Assembly: GCA_002328585.1 (NCBI GenBank) | Contig: DCUV01000057.1 | Coordinates: 27,015 to 91,014, forward strand | DNA length: 64,000 nucleotides | DNA from: Spirochaetia bacterium UBA2205 | GTDB lineage: Bacteria > Spirochaetota > UBA4802 > UB4802 | Direction: 5' to 3' | Part shown: positions 49,081-58,085 of the stretch, in pieces | Layout: every line of letters starts with the position of its first letter | Position numbering within the stretch: the stretch's first letter is position 1 | Position numbers and translations under genes: made by a program | The notes under the pieces: generated by a model | Told to the model about the DNA's origin: nothing | Databases searched by the model: none | What the model saw: the letters and a program-made list of their open reading frames with translations, nothing else

Positions 49081-49674
49081 ATGAGAAAAAATAACCGCCA
49101 GCATATTCTTGATATTGCACGTAAGCTTTTCCTTGAATATGGATATAATGGCATATCAATACGCAACATTGCAAAAAAAGCAAAGCTTACAACAGGTGCA
49201 ATTTATTTTCATTTTAAAAATAAAAAAGAAATATATAGCACTATATGTATAGAAGCCATCAACACATTGCACAGGCTTTTTAGTGATGGCATAAAGCTTC
49301 GTAAAACTCCAGCACAAAAGCTTATATCAACGTACGACTCGTATTTAAAATTTTACTATGAGTTTCATGACTATTACAATGTTCTTACCGAATACCGAGC
49401 CGAATATGACGACGAACCCGACCCTTATAAAGATGAAATTCAGAAACAAAATCTTAGTATACAAAAATTGATGGCAGATATATTTAAAGATGGCGTAAAT
49501 CAGGGTGACTTCAAAGACCTTGACCCAAAAATGGTGGCATTTTTTCTTTCAGCGGTTGCTGAAGGCATGTTGCAATTTAAAAAGCTGGGTGTAATGGATG
49601 CTGCAGGAATCACCGACAACAAATTCAGGGAATTTATGAAGATTATAGTTGGGCAGGGCATACAAAAAGAATGA
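49081..49674 (+). CDS. TetR-family transcriptional regulator
   Basis: A protein of about 197 residues starting MRKNNRQHILDIARKLF. The TetR HTH is complete: LFLEYGYNGISIRNIAKKAKLTTGAIYFHFKNKKEIYSTI. The remaining helical domain binds an unknown ligand. A 38-codon upstream extension is open but not family-like; the start is uncertain since no candidate has a strong ribosome site. It is divergent from the PAS-PP2C gene and convergent with the GltS-like carrier gene, either of which could be a target, along with acyl-CoA genes elsewhere. Confidence 0.85.
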   Translation: MRKNNRQHILDIARKLFLEYGYNGISIRNIAKKAKLTTGAIYFHFKNKKEIYSTICIEAINTLHRLFSDGIKLRKTPAQKLISTYDSYLKFYYEFHDYYNVLTEYRAEYDDEPDPYKDEIQKQNLSIQKLMADIFKDGVNQGDFKDLDPKMVAFFLSAVAEGMLQFKKLGVMDAAGITDNKFREFMKIIVGQGIQKE

Positions 49675-49689
49675 ACATCTGTTAGTAAA

Positions 49690-49795
49690 TCCACTGGCTA
49701 TGTCACATGCAACATTTCTCACCTTACATCTTGCATCTTACAACTTACATTTAACCTCACACATCTTACATTAGATACATAGCACTTACATGTCT
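49690..49795. repeat. Degenerate short tandem repeats (TGTAAGATG-like)
   Basis: On the minus strand the gap reads as variations of TGTAAGATG (for example AATGTAAGATGTGTG, GTTGTAAGATGCAAGATG). About seven imperfect copies of 9-11 nt lie between the TetR and carrier stop codons. A similar short run (GTTAGATGTGAGATGTAAG) occurs at 16301-16320. Confidence 0.45.
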
Positions 49796-49809
49796 TTTTG
49801 TATGAAACT

Positions 49810-51186
49810 TTATGAATGCAATTGTTTTCTTTTTTTTAACAATAGATATCGTTGCAATTCAATAATGGTAGCAGCAACGCAAAACATCACTACAAAAACA
49901 AGGATTGTTTTCAAGAGACTCCACCCCCACAATATTGGTGCACTCACCAGAATTGTCCCAAAGAGTATATATGGTGCATTAAATATACTCATAACACCAG
50001 CTTCTATAGCCGCTGTTGTTCTAAATTCCGGATCGGCTATCCTTAAAAGCAACAAACCTGTTGAAACCGTCCCTGTCACCGTACCATAGATAAGCAGCAT
50101 CCTTTCCAGATTTAAGCTCCACAGCCTGCGTCCATAATAGTAACATAGAATCGTTGTTATTATTCCAGCTAAAATACAAATTACCAATATTGGAACAATA
50201 TACTGCCATACCACAACAACCTGAATAGCCATAACTGTTGCAACTAAAAGATAATCCACTGAAAACCCGGTGATACGATGCTGAATACCGGGATCAATAA
50301 GATATAATCCCCCAAATTTAGTAATAATAAACCTTACAATAAAAGCTATCAAAAGCCCGATAAAAAAGAAAAAACCCCATAGCATTTGCCCCATCTCAGG
50401 GCTTAATAAACTGCCTATCCCATAAATAGCGACATAGGTTATCAAATAAACAACACCAACAAGTGATACCTGGAAAGCAAGCGCATCAACATTTGACGAA
50501 TGCGTGGTTAATTCACCTGCTACCTCCTTTTCAGATTGCTGAGCCATAATACCTCTTCGTATTTCCATCGACAATTCTTTTGGAGTGTGCACTGCCTTAC
50601 CCCTGCGTATACCTGAATAAGCAAGCGGAACACCTATAAAAAATGAAAACATATAACCAGCAACTGCAAAGGTTAACCCTAATGTTGCAGAATGAGCATA
50701 TCCCAGATTTTCCCAGACTTTTCCAACCGAAAGTGCCTGCCCAGGACCTTCTTCAAACCCCAGTGGAGTTAAAAATCCAAATGAATGGAAAAGATTATAC
50801 CCAAAATAATTTAACACTATAACACACAAACCACCTACGATTGCCTGTAGAGCAAATGAACAGCCCCCAATATTTCCCATCCATATTGAGCCATGCAGTA
50901 CTTCACTTAAACCTTTATCGTCAGTCTTTTCTTTATTATAGGTAAGTCCAATTGATATAAAAGAAATATTAAAAAGATGAAATGCAAGCGTTTCTAAAAT
51001 ATCGGCTGATAAAGGTATAATTTCGTAACTACGAAGAATCAAACCTATAGCGCCCCCAATCAAACAGCTTGGTATTAAAAATCTCTGGAATGCCTTAACC
51101 TTTGCCCTGAGGATAATGCCAAGCAAAAGCATAATTGACATCCAGCCAAATGCAATCATTGCCTCAAACGTAAAAGGGATATTCAT
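49810..51186 (-). CDS. GltS-like sodium:carboxylate symporter family protein
   Basis: A 458-residue polytopic protein with about 11 to 12 membrane helices, related to the glutamate:sodium symporter (ESS/GltS) family. Two inverted halves are visible: FEEGPGQALSVGKVWE in the first and YGTVTGTVSTGLLLLRIADPEF in the second, the paired glycine-rich re-entrant loops of GltS. A 50-residue cytosolic loop (about 190-245) is hydrophilic. It predicts Na+-coupled uptake of glutamate or a similar acid. Confidence 0.78.
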   Translation of the reverse strand: MNIPFTFEAMIAFGWMSIMLLLGIILRAKVKAFQRFLIPSCLIGGAIGLILRSYEIIPLSADILETLAFHLFNISFISIGLTYNKEKTDDKGLSEVLHGSIWMGNIGGCSFALQAIVGGLCVIVLNYFGYNLFHSFGFLTPLGFEEGPGQALSVGKVWENLGYAHSATLGLTFAVAGYMFSFFIGVPLAYSGIRRGKAVHTPKELSMEIRRGIMAQQSEKEVAGELTTHSSNVDALAFQVSLVGVVYLITYVAIYGIGSLLSPEMGQMLWGFFFFIGLLIAFIVRFIITKFGGLYLIDPGIQHRITGFSVDYLLVATVMAIQVVVVWQYIVPILVICILAGIITTILCYYYGRRLWSLNLERMLLIYGTVTGTVSTGLLLLRIADPEFRTTAAIEAGVMSIFNAPYILFGTILVSAPILWGWSLLKTILVFVVMFCVAATIIELQRYLLLKKRKQLHS

Positions 51187-51480
51187 ATAGCGTCCTCCAT
51201 TTTTTTATATGTATTTTTAAAAGTATACAAATAAAAAAAGTATACGATAATGCACTTTTCAGATGCCAGATCAACCTATTCAAATAATCTTACTTTGTAA
51301 TAATACTGTTGTCAATGTATTTATTGTTATAAATACGATCCTTTTTACAAATCAAATTTTTTATTGATTATTTTAAATCACCAATTACAATCAAACTAAT
51401 ATTTGCTTTTTAACAACTATCAGTTTGATGTACTATATACAATAAAAATCAGAATATCTATATTCTATCGGAGGTTAATC

Positions 51481-52239
51481 ATGAAAATCATTGATCTTTC
51501 ATCAATCATCGAGCCATCACCATCAGGAACACCCGATTTTTTAAAGATTGATATTCAATATCATTCTCATGGTGACGGAGCAAAACAGGTTGAGGCACTT
51601 TTAAAGGTACCAGCCCATCTGATGCGCAATGGTGAAGGCTGGGCAACCGAAACAATTACCCAATTAGGCACCCATGATAGCACCCACGTTGACGCTCCAT
51701 GGCACTATAACTCAACCATCCAGGGTAAACCTGCACCTACCATTGATGAGCTTCCACTTGAATGGTTTTATGGCAATGGTGTAAAGCTTGATATGACCCA
51801 TAAAGCAGAAGGTGACCCTGTTACATCACACGATATTGAAAAAGAATTGAAACGTATTAACTATGCTATTCAACCCAATGACATTGTTTTAATGCACACC
51901 GGGATGGACAAATTTTATGGACAGCCTGATTATATTTTCAGAGGGTGTGGCGTTACCTATGAAGCTACTGTCATGTTATATAATTCTGGTGTTCATGTTA
52001 TGGGCATTGATGCATGGGGCTGGGATATGCCACTAAATCTTCAGGCACAAAAGGCATTGCAGGAAAATAAACCGGGAATTTTCTGGTCAGCTCATCAGGC
52101 TGATTTAGTATACTCGCATATGGAAAGGCTTGTTAATTTAGGTTTATTGCCAGCAAAAGGATTTAAGGTTGCATGCTTTCCATTAAACATCAAACGTGCA
52201 AGTGCTGCTCCCGCACGGGTTGTTGCTATTATTGAATAA
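51481..52239 (+). CDS. Cyclase-family metal-dependent hydrolase (kynurenine formamidase-like)
   Basis: A 252-residue protein of the putative cyclase family (PF04199). LGTHDSTHVDAPWHY near residue 62 matches the HxGTHxDxPxH metal-binding signature, except that the first His is Leu-Gly here and a His occurs at THV. VLMHTGMDKFY and VHVMGIDAWGWD are further family blocks. Relatives hydrolyse N-formylkynurenine, isatin or cyclic amides. The actual substrate is unknown. The ATG at 51481 follows ATCGGAGGT, a strong site, and replaces an upstream extension. Confidence 0.85.
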   Translation: MKIIDLSSIIEPSPSGTPDFLKIDIQYHSHGDGAKQVEALLKVPAHLMRNGEGWATETITQLGTHDSTHVDAPWHYNSTIQGKPAPTIDELPLEWFYGNGVKLDMTHKAEGDPVTSHDIEKELKRINYAIQPNDIVLMHTGMDKFYGQPDYIFRGCGVTYEATVMLYNSGVHVMGIDAWGWDMPLNLQAQKALQENKPGIFWSAHQADLVYSHMERLVNLGLLPAKGFKVACFPLNIKRASAAPARVVAIIE

Positions 52240-52435
52240 TATACTTTTCATCTAAATTTAATATTGACAAACTATCGCACAAAATCAGGTATATATAAAG
52301 AGCTTATAATAATTCCAATTTGAATAAGTTCATATACTATTGCAATCCAAAACGATTTTAAATCTCATGTTATAAAATTAAAATCACTATTCATGGATGC
52401 AGTCATACAAACAATTAATATAAAAGAGGTAAGCT

Positions 52436-53224
52436 ATGGGAGATACAACACAAAACAAATGTCATCATATCATTGAAAATGGAATCGCAATTATCACAAT
52501 TGATAATCCGCCAATGAATGCATTAAACCATATCGTTTTACAAGATTTACGCAATTCAGTTAATGCACTTATTGATAATGCAGCAGTCCGGGTAATCATC
52601 ATAACTGGTGCTGGTAAAGCATTTGTTGCAGGTGCTGACATCAACGAAATTAAAGTGCAAAATACAAAAGAAGATGGTGCAAACTTCCTTAAAAACGGTC
52701 AGGAAATCTACAACATAATTGAAAATGCCGATAAACCATTTATTGCTGCCATCAACGGATATTGTCTGGGAGGTGGTTTAGAATTAGCATTAGCCTGTCA
52801 TATTCGTCTTGCTGATGAATCTGCACAAGTAGGTCTTCCTGAAATTAAATTAGGAATTATTCCCGGATACGGTGGTACTCAACGAAGTCCTCGTTTATTT
52901 GGTAAAGCAGCAGCATATGAATTAATCCTTTCAGGTAATTTTATTTCAGGAAAACAGGCCGAAACATATCGTATTGTAAACAGAGCTACCCAAAAAGGAA
53001 CAGTTCTTGAAGAAGCTCAAGAATTAGCAAAAGCAATTGCTGCTCGCAGCAGGCTTGCCATTAAAGCAGCCATGCAGGCAATAGCGCAAGGATATACCAT
53101 GGAATTTTATACAGCACTTACCTTTGAACGTGAGCTTTTTGGTAAACTTTGTGAAACCGAAGATAAAAAAGAAGGCATTGCCGCATTTTTGGAAAAAAGA
53201 GAGCCCCAATTTAAAGACAAATAG
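52436..53224 (+). CDS. Enoyl-CoA hydratase/isomerase (crotonase family)
   Basis: A 262-residue crotonase. Oxyanion-hole segments are AFVAGADINEI (about 62-72) and NGYCLGGGLELALACHIRLADESAQVGLPEIKLGIIPGYGGTQRSPRL (about 108-156). Both catalytic glutamates of classic enoyl-CoA hydratases appear in place (GGGLELA and LPEIKLG). It adds water to 2-enoyl-CoA in beta-oxidation or a related fermentation. A GAGGT ribosome site is present, and rimI begins 4 nt after the stop codon, so it leads a crotonase-rimI-engB operon. Confidence 0.92.
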   Translation: MGDTTQNKCHHIIENGIAIITIDNPPMNALNHIVLQDLRNSVNALIDNAAVRVIIITGAGKAFVAGADINEIKVQNTKEDGANFLKNGQEIYNIIENADKPFIAAINGYCLGGGLELALACHIRLADESAQVGLPEIKLGIIPGYGGTQRSPRLFGKAAAYELILSGNFISGKQAETYRIVNRATQKGTVLEEAQELAKAIAARSRLAIKAAMQAIAQGYTMEFYTALTFERELFGKLCETEDKKEGIAAFLEKREPQFKDK

Positions 53225-53228
53225 AGGT

Positions 53229-53675
53229 ATGGGTAAACTTATCATTCGTCAGGCTCATTATGATGATTTAGAAGCAATTGCTCGTTTAGATGCCCTTGTT
53301 TTTGATCAAAATGCGTGGTCATTTAATAGTTTTGTCAATGAATTGCAGCTTCATTTTTCAAAATTATTAGTAGCTGAATTAGATGCTACATTTGCAGGAT
53401 TTGCGTTAGCGTGGTATATTGCCGATGAAATTCAACTGATGCGTATTGCTGTAAATCCTGTCTTCCAGCGTAACAAAATTGGTTCAGCACTTATTCACAA
53501 TATAACTTATTATGCACAAAACCAGAACAAAATGGTTTTAGAGGTTGCAAACAATAATACACAAGCCATAGCATTTTATACATCATTAGGTTTTTACAGA
53601 GTAGGCGTTAGAAAAAATTATTATCATTTAAATAGCGCCATTTTAATGGAAAAGATTATTTATCATGAAGATTAA
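53229..53675 (+). CDS. rimI: GNAT N-acetyltransferase, RimI-like
   Basis: A 148-residue GNAT domain. IRQAHYDDLEAIARLDALVF opens the fold, the acetyl-CoA pyrophosphate loop is MRIAVNPVFQRNKIGSALI, and VLEVANNNTQAIAFYTSLGFYRVGVRKNYY matches the RimI C-terminal block. RimI acetylates ribosomal protein bS18 and other N-termini. The ATG at 53229 has AGAGGT immediately upstream; a 35-codon upstream extension overlaps the crotonase gene and is rejected. It overlaps engB by 11 nt. Confidence 0.88.
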   Translation: MGKLIIRQAHYDDLEAIARLDALVFDQNAWSFNSFVNELQLHFSKLLVAELDATFAGFALAWYIADEIQLMRIAVNPVFQRNKIGSALIHNITYYAQNQNKMVLEVANNNTQAIAFYTSLGFYRVGVRKNYYHLNSAILMEKIIYHED

Positions 53676-54243
53676 TAAAGTACAATTTATAACAAGTGCT
53701 ACAACACCGAATCACTATCCAAAATATTCTATTCCCGAATTTGCATTTATAGGACGTTCCAATGTGGGTAAATCATCTTTATTAAACACTATTTTAGGCA
53801 GGAAAAACATAGCAAAAACTGGTAGTAAACCAGGTGTAACACAAACAATAAATTTTTATTGCATTAATGATGCCATAAGCCTGGCAGACTGCCCGGGATT
53901 TGGCTATGCTAAAATTGCACAATCAAAGCGCCGTGAATTTATAACAATGATAGATCACTATATTAATATACGATCGTCATTGAAATTAGTATTTCTTTTA
54001 ATAGATATACGGCGTGAACCTGACGAACATGAAATTAATATTATAAACAAATCGTTAAATAAAAATATCAATGTTATGATTGTAGCAACTAAATGCGATA
54101 AAGTTTCAAAAAATGAAATTAATGCAGGTGTCAAAAAAATCTGTACCATCTTAAACTTGCATCCAGAATCGGTTATACCTTCTTCAAAAACCGGCATGGG
54201 CAAAAACATCATTTTATCAGTTATCAGCGAGCATTGTCAATAA
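53665..54243 (+). CDS. engB: Ribosome biogenesis GTPase YihA/YsxC/EngB
   Basis: A 192-residue single-domain GTPase. G1 GRSNVGKSSL (residues 31-40), G2 region KTGSKPGVTQTINFY, G3 DCPGFGYA, G4 TKCD and G5 SSKTG are all present, and the DCPGFGYA variant of G3 is specific to EngB. Needed for late 50S assembly. Last gene of the crotonase-rimI-engB unit, ending 8 nt from the convergent flbB-like gene. Confidence 0.95.
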   Translation: MKINKVQFITSATTPNHYPKYSIPEFAFIGRSNVGKSSLLNTILGRKNIAKTGSKPGVTQTINFYCINDAISLADCPGFGYAKIAQSKRREFITMIDHYINIRSSLKLVFLLIDIRREPDEHEINIINKSLNKNINVMIVATKCDKVSKNEINAGVKKICTILNLHPESVIPSSKTGMGKNIILSVISEHCQ

Positions 54244-54251
54244 TATGATGC

Positions 54252-54851
54252 TCATAGCTGTGTCATCAGATACATGACCCTGCTTGCTTTTTCTTTCGGC
54301 ATTAACGAAAGCAGATAAGTTGAAACACTCATTCTTCCTTCTCTTGCAGCATTCTGGTCAATCTGTCGCAATACATCTATTATGAGCGTTTCTTCCCATT
54401 GAACCATAATATCAACAGCATCCTGCGGGGGAATGCTTTCAATCTTTTTTGCTAAATCCATAACATTCTTTTTATACCCGGAATACTTCTTTTTTTCTAA
54501 TTCCAGAGCTTTCTTTTCCTGATCAAGCCCTTTCTGAAGTTGTTCTAATTTTTCCTTTTCTTTTGATATTACTTTTTCTGCCTCTGTTATCTTTGCTTCG
54601 CGTTTATCCAATTCCTCTATTCTTTGCAATAATTTATCCTTTTCTTTTTCAAACTCTTCACGTTCTATCAGCGATGGTTCATCATCTGCAGCATCAACAA
54701 CAGATGGAGCCTCTGTAACAATATAGTGGTGATATATTTTCCCAAGATTTATCAAGCCAATATAATCCATCCAGAATAATCCAACAATAATAATGAAAAC
54801 TATCATCAATATTAAATAAACAACTTTTGTGGAATCAGATACTAATTTCAT
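54252..54851 (-). CDS. flbB: FlbB-like flagellar collar protein
   Basis: A 199-residue protein with one N-terminal membrane helix (about 9-33), a long charged coiled coil (about 60-130) and a C-terminal MgtE-N/MotE-like helical segment (IPPQDAVDIMVQWEETLIIDVLRQIDQNAAREGRMSVSTYLLSLMPKEKASRVMYLM). In spirochaetes FlbB lies in the flg operon and forms the base of the periplasmic collar around the motor. Position at the end of the fliF-fliJ cluster and topology support this assignment; MotE of other bacteria is a related alternative. GAGGAG ribosome site. Confidence 0.8.
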   Translation of the reverse strand: MKLVSDSTKVVYLILMIVFIIIVGLFWMDYIGLINLGKIYHHYIVTEAPSVVDAADDEPSLIEREEFEKEKDKLLQRIEELDKREAKITEAEKVISKEKEKLEQLQKGLDQEKKALELEKKKYSGYKKNVMDLAKKIESIPPQDAVDIMVQWEETLIIDVLRQIDQNAAREGRMSVSTYLLSLMPKEKASRVMYLMTQL

Positions 54852-54883
54852 GTTCTACTCCTCGTGAATTGCTATCAACACTG

Positions 54884-55234
54884 TTACTCCTCAATATTAA
54901 ATAAATCCCCCTTGCTGGTATATTGTGATATAGCTTTTTTCAGCAAATTCTGAATATCCTGTGCATCAGAGTAAGCTTTATTATCAGCTTTATTATACAA
55001 GACACTTTTCAGTATTTCTTCTGCAATCTTATTATCAAACGTATTATTTTTATGTTCGATAGTTCCTTTCATATCAGGTTGTTGGTTAGTATTTTGCTGC
55101 ATTGCATTGGTAGTATTCTGAACTGTTGTACTTTCAGATGGTGATATTCTATTGTATGTCTTTTGTATAGCAGCAAACCTGCTTTTTATTTCAGTTATTC
55201 TTTTCTGTATCTGTTGTATACTGTTTATGTCCAT
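54884..55234 (-). CDS. Uncharacterised flagellar-operon protein
   Basis: A 116-residue protein starting MDINSIQQIQKRITEIKSRF (ATG at 55234, TGAGGC ribosome site). The N-terminal 35 residues are a predicted amphipathic helix or coiled coil, a Gln/Asn/Thr-rich linker follows (about 45-65), and the C-terminal half is helical (KIAEEILKSVLY...AQDIQNLLKKAISQY). No signal peptide or membrane segment. It lies 7 nt after fliJ and 32 nt before flbB. I do not recognise a family; its position suggests an export, chaperone or collar accessory role. Confidence 0.7.
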   Translation of the reverse strand: MDINSIQQIQKRITEIKSRFAAIQKTYNRISPSESTTVQNTTNAMQQNTNQQPDMKGTIEHKNNTFDNKIAEEILKSVLYNKADNKAYSDAQDIQNLLKKAISQYTSKGDLFNIEE

Positions 55235-55241
55235 ATCTGCC

Positions 55242-55685
55242 TCACATTGCATTGTATATTCTTTGATTTAGATCATCAAGTTCTTTTCCCATTTCTCTAT
55301 TAAACTGATACATATATTCCTCATATTTTTTTTCTTTTAAACGTTCCACTACCTTTCTTTCCTTTGATGCCTGAATCAGCTTTTGTCGTACCCTGTCAAT
55401 TTCAGGCTGCATCTGTTCCACTCTTTTTTTTGATAAGTCTATGGCTTTTTGAGCGTTATAAGCAAATCGTTCGCACATCAATGCTTCATTATATGAAAAG
55501 GTACCGTCCCTCATTTTTTTTGAAAGTTTATTATAATGTTCTTTTACTTTTTTTCGATAATCTTCCTGCATTGCTATCTCTTCATTTTGTTTTGCTATAA
55601 GCATGGCTAACTCAGCTTTAATTGCATGTTCCTTTGAAATACGTATATCCAATAATGTTTGCAATCTGAACTGAAATTTTTTCAT
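55242..55685 (-). CDS. fliJ: Flagellar export protein FliJ
   Basis: A 147-residue all-helical coiled-coil protein. The start KKFQFRLQTLLDIRISKEHAIKAELAMLIAKQNEE and the end EKKYEEYMYQFNREMGKELDDLN have the FliJ pattern (F-x-L-x-x-L-L-x-x-R near the N-terminus). FliJ is the gamma-like stalk of the export ATPase, docking in the FliI ring and touching FlhA. It follows fliI by 33 nt in the same operon. Confidence 0.88.
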   Translation of the reverse strand: MKKFQFRLQTLLDIRISKEHAIKAELAMLIAKQNEEIAMQEDYRKKVKEHYNKLSKKMRDGTFSYNEALMCERFAYNAQKAIDLSKKRVEQMQPEIDRVRQKLIQASKERKVVERLKEKKYEEYMYQFNREMGKELDDLNQRIYNAM

Positions 55686-55718
55686 AACGTATAATCCATT
55701 CTTTTAACTTAACTTAAC

Positions 55719-57125
55719 TTAACGATTCCTTTGCACAAAATACGGTTCTCTTGATACAAAATCTCTTTTTTGCTCCTGTTTAACTTTTGTACCAAACATT
55801 AATTCTGATAATTTTGTTTTAATATTTTCGTATATATCCTTTTCATAAATTCCTTGTTTAAGAAATTCATCCATTGACGGCTTCATATCTATAGCTACAT
55901 CAACATCTTGATCTGAACCTCTGGCATAGGCACCCAGCATTATTAAATCTTCAGCCTCATGATAAGCAGCTAAAAGTGTCCTGAATTTGTTTGCCGCCTT
56001 TTTATGCTCATCATCTATAACATCATTCATACATCGGGAAATTGAACCCAATACATCAATGGCTGGATAATGATTTTTATGAGCTAATTTTCTATCAAGC
56101 ACAATATGTCCATCAAGAATACCACGAACAGCATCTGCAATGGGTTCATTCATGTCATCAGCCTCAACTAATATTGAATAAAATCCTGTTATACTTCCCG
56201 CACCCTTTTTATTGCCTGCTCTTTCAAGTAAGCGCGGAAGTAATGAAAACACTGATGGAGGATATCCTCTTGTTGCAGCAGGCTGTCCAGCGGCTAAACC
56301 AACCTCTCGTTGAGCCATAGCAAATCGAGTAATTGAGTCCATCAATAAATTAACATGTAATCCCTTATCTCTGAAATATTCTGCAACTGAATGAGCAAGA
56401 AATCCGGCTCGTAAACGCAACATTGGAGGCTGATCAGATGTTGAAATAATGACAACCGATCGTTTTAAACCTTCATTTTGCAATTCTTTTTCAACAAAGT
56501 CTTTTGCTTCTCTTCCACGTTCTCCTATCAAAGCAATAACACTTATATCCGCCGCTGTATTCCGTGCTATCATTGAAATTAGTGTGGACTTTCCAACACC
56601 TGAACCAGAAAAGATGCCAATTCGCTGACCTTTGCCAACTGTTATAAGTCCATCAATTGCTCGTATCCCGGTAGACAGCGGAGAATCAATAATTTCTCGT
56701 TCTAAGGGTCTTAACGGTTTATTGTCTACAGGATATCCTTCTTTTAAATAAATATTACCCTTGCCATCTATAGGATTTCCCATCCCATCAATAACACGGC
56801 CAATAAGTTCATCACCCACAGGAACAATAAGTTGTGATCCCACGGCATAAACATCTGCACCAGGAACAACACCCTTCATATCACCAATCGGCATAAGTAT
56901 TATTTTATTTTTATTAAAACCAACTACCTCAGCATTTAAATATCCGCCATCTTTTAATCTTATGCGACATAATTCTCCATATTGCACATCGGGACCATGT
57001 GATTCAATCGTTAAACCGGTAATTTTTTCAACTCGACCTGTTGCCCTGATTGTTTCTACTCCTGCAATAACTTCTTTGTACTTTGTAAATATGTCCACCT
57101 TTTCATGTGGTAGTATCTGAATCAT
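55719..57125 (-). CDS. fliI: Flagellum-specific export ATPase FliI
   Basis: A 468-residue AAA/F1-beta-like ATPase. Walker A GIFSGSGVGKSTLI near residue 170, GERGREAKDFVEKEL, the Walker B region LHVNLLMDSITRFA and GEPAATRGYPPSV-like GQPAATRGYPPSVFSLLPRLLERAG are diagnostic. It energises or gates type III export at the cytoplasmic base. GAGG ribosome site; neighbours fliH and fliJ supply its regulators. Confidence 0.96.
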   Translation of the reverse strand: MIQILPHEKVDIFTKYKEVIAGVETIRATGRVEKITGLTIESHGPDVQYGELCRIRLKDGGYLNAEVVGFNKNKIILMPIGDMKGVVPGADVYAVGSQLIVPVGDELIGRVIDGMGNPIDGKGNIYLKEGYPVDNKPLRPLEREIIDSPLSTGIRAIDGLITVGKGQRIGIFSGSGVGKSTLISMIARNTAADISVIALIGERGREAKDFVEKELQNEGLKRSVVIISTSDQPPMLRLRAGFLAHSVAEYFRDKGLHVNLLMDSITRFAMAQREVGLAAGQPAATRGYPPSVFSLLPRLLERAGNKKGAGSITGFYSILVEADDMNEPIADAVRGILDGHIVLDRKLAHKNHYPAIDVLGSISRCMNDVIDDEHKKAANKFRTLLAAYHEAEDLIMLGAYARGSDQDVDVAIDMKPSMDEFLKQGIYEKDIYENIKTKLSELMFGTKVKQEQKRDFVSREPYFVQRNR

Positions 57126-57158
57126 TATTGCCTCGTTAATCTATAATTAAAGATATCA

Positions 57159-58085
57159 TTATAATGGTCGTGCATTTCTAATTGCTTCTTCAATGGCTTC
57201 AAGCTGGGTCGATACCCGTGCATCTATCGCGCCTACATCAGTTTCAATAATACACCCACCTCGTTCAACACGCGAGTCCTCATATATATTTACCTTTTTA
57301 AGTGATTCCATCATCTTGATTAATTCATCTTTATGAGCGGTTGTCATATCAAGATCAGCAAAGTTAACACGTATGTCTATTCTATCCCTATCTTTGACTC
57401 GTTGCAATGCTTCCTTAATATTATTAATAACAACCTCTCTTCTTTCCACTATCTCATCTTTGATGACTTTGCGTGCTATCATCAAGATCATCTCTGTCAT
57501 TAATTTCTCAGATGATCGTATAATATCATCCCTAATATCAACAGCAGTAGATACAATAGTTCCCAGCCTGTCAATAAGACGCATTACTTCAGCCTGCCCT
57601 TCTTTGTATCCTTCTTCTCTCCCTGCGTCATAACCACGTTTATATGCTTCATGCTCTATCTCAGATACCTTTAATTCTGCCTCTTTTATCATTTTTTCAG
57701 CTTCAAATTTGCCACGTTCAACTTCTCGCTCAGATTCAATCTTTAAGCGCTCCATTTCAATTTTTATCTGTTCGCGTGCCTGCTGTAATTCTAAGAAGGC
57801 AGCTTTTTTACCATCCTCTTCAATTTGGGCAGCTTTGGCTTTAGCTTCATCAAGCATTCGACGCACTTCTTCTTCTGTTTCACGTCTATAACGCTCTAAT
57901 TCTGCTTCCATCTCTTCAATAGATGGTCCCTGATAAACTTCTACAGGATTTCCTTGTTCATCTACCTCAAATTCAGCATATTCCTCATCAGTTAGTATAT
58001 TTTTCTGATATTTATCGGGCAATTCAATCTGTTTTGGGGATGTAGTAATTTGAATTTCAGCAGGTTTAAATACAAGCTTAGACAA
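57159..58085 (-). CDS. fliH: Flagellar assembly protein FliH
   Basis: A 308-residue stator of the export ATPase. The N-terminus LSKLVFKPAEIQI is the usual spirochaete start; residues about 75-180 are a long charged coiled coil; the C-terminal FliH/V-ATPase-E-like domain ends with DSRVERGGCIIETDVGAIDARVSTQLEAIEEAI. The start is a TTG at 58085 with AGGAGG 6 nt upstream, inside the last codons of fliG (8-nt overlap). Longer than E. coli FliH (about 235). Confidence 0.92.
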   Translation of the reverse strand: MSKLVFKPAEIQITTSPKQIELPDKYQKNILTDEEYAEFEVDEQGNPVEVYQGPSIEEMEAELERYRRETEEEVRRMLDEAKAKAAQIEEDGKKAAFLELQQAREQIKIEMERLKIESEREVERGKFEAEKMIKEAELKVSEIEHEAYKRGYDAGREEGYKEGQAEVMRLIDRLGTIVSTAVDIRDDIIRSSEKLMTEMILMIARKVIKDEIVERREVVINNIKEALQRVKDRDRIDIRVNFADLDMTTAHKDELIKMMESLKKVNIYEDSRVERGGCIIETDVGAIDARVSTQLEAIEEAIRNARPL

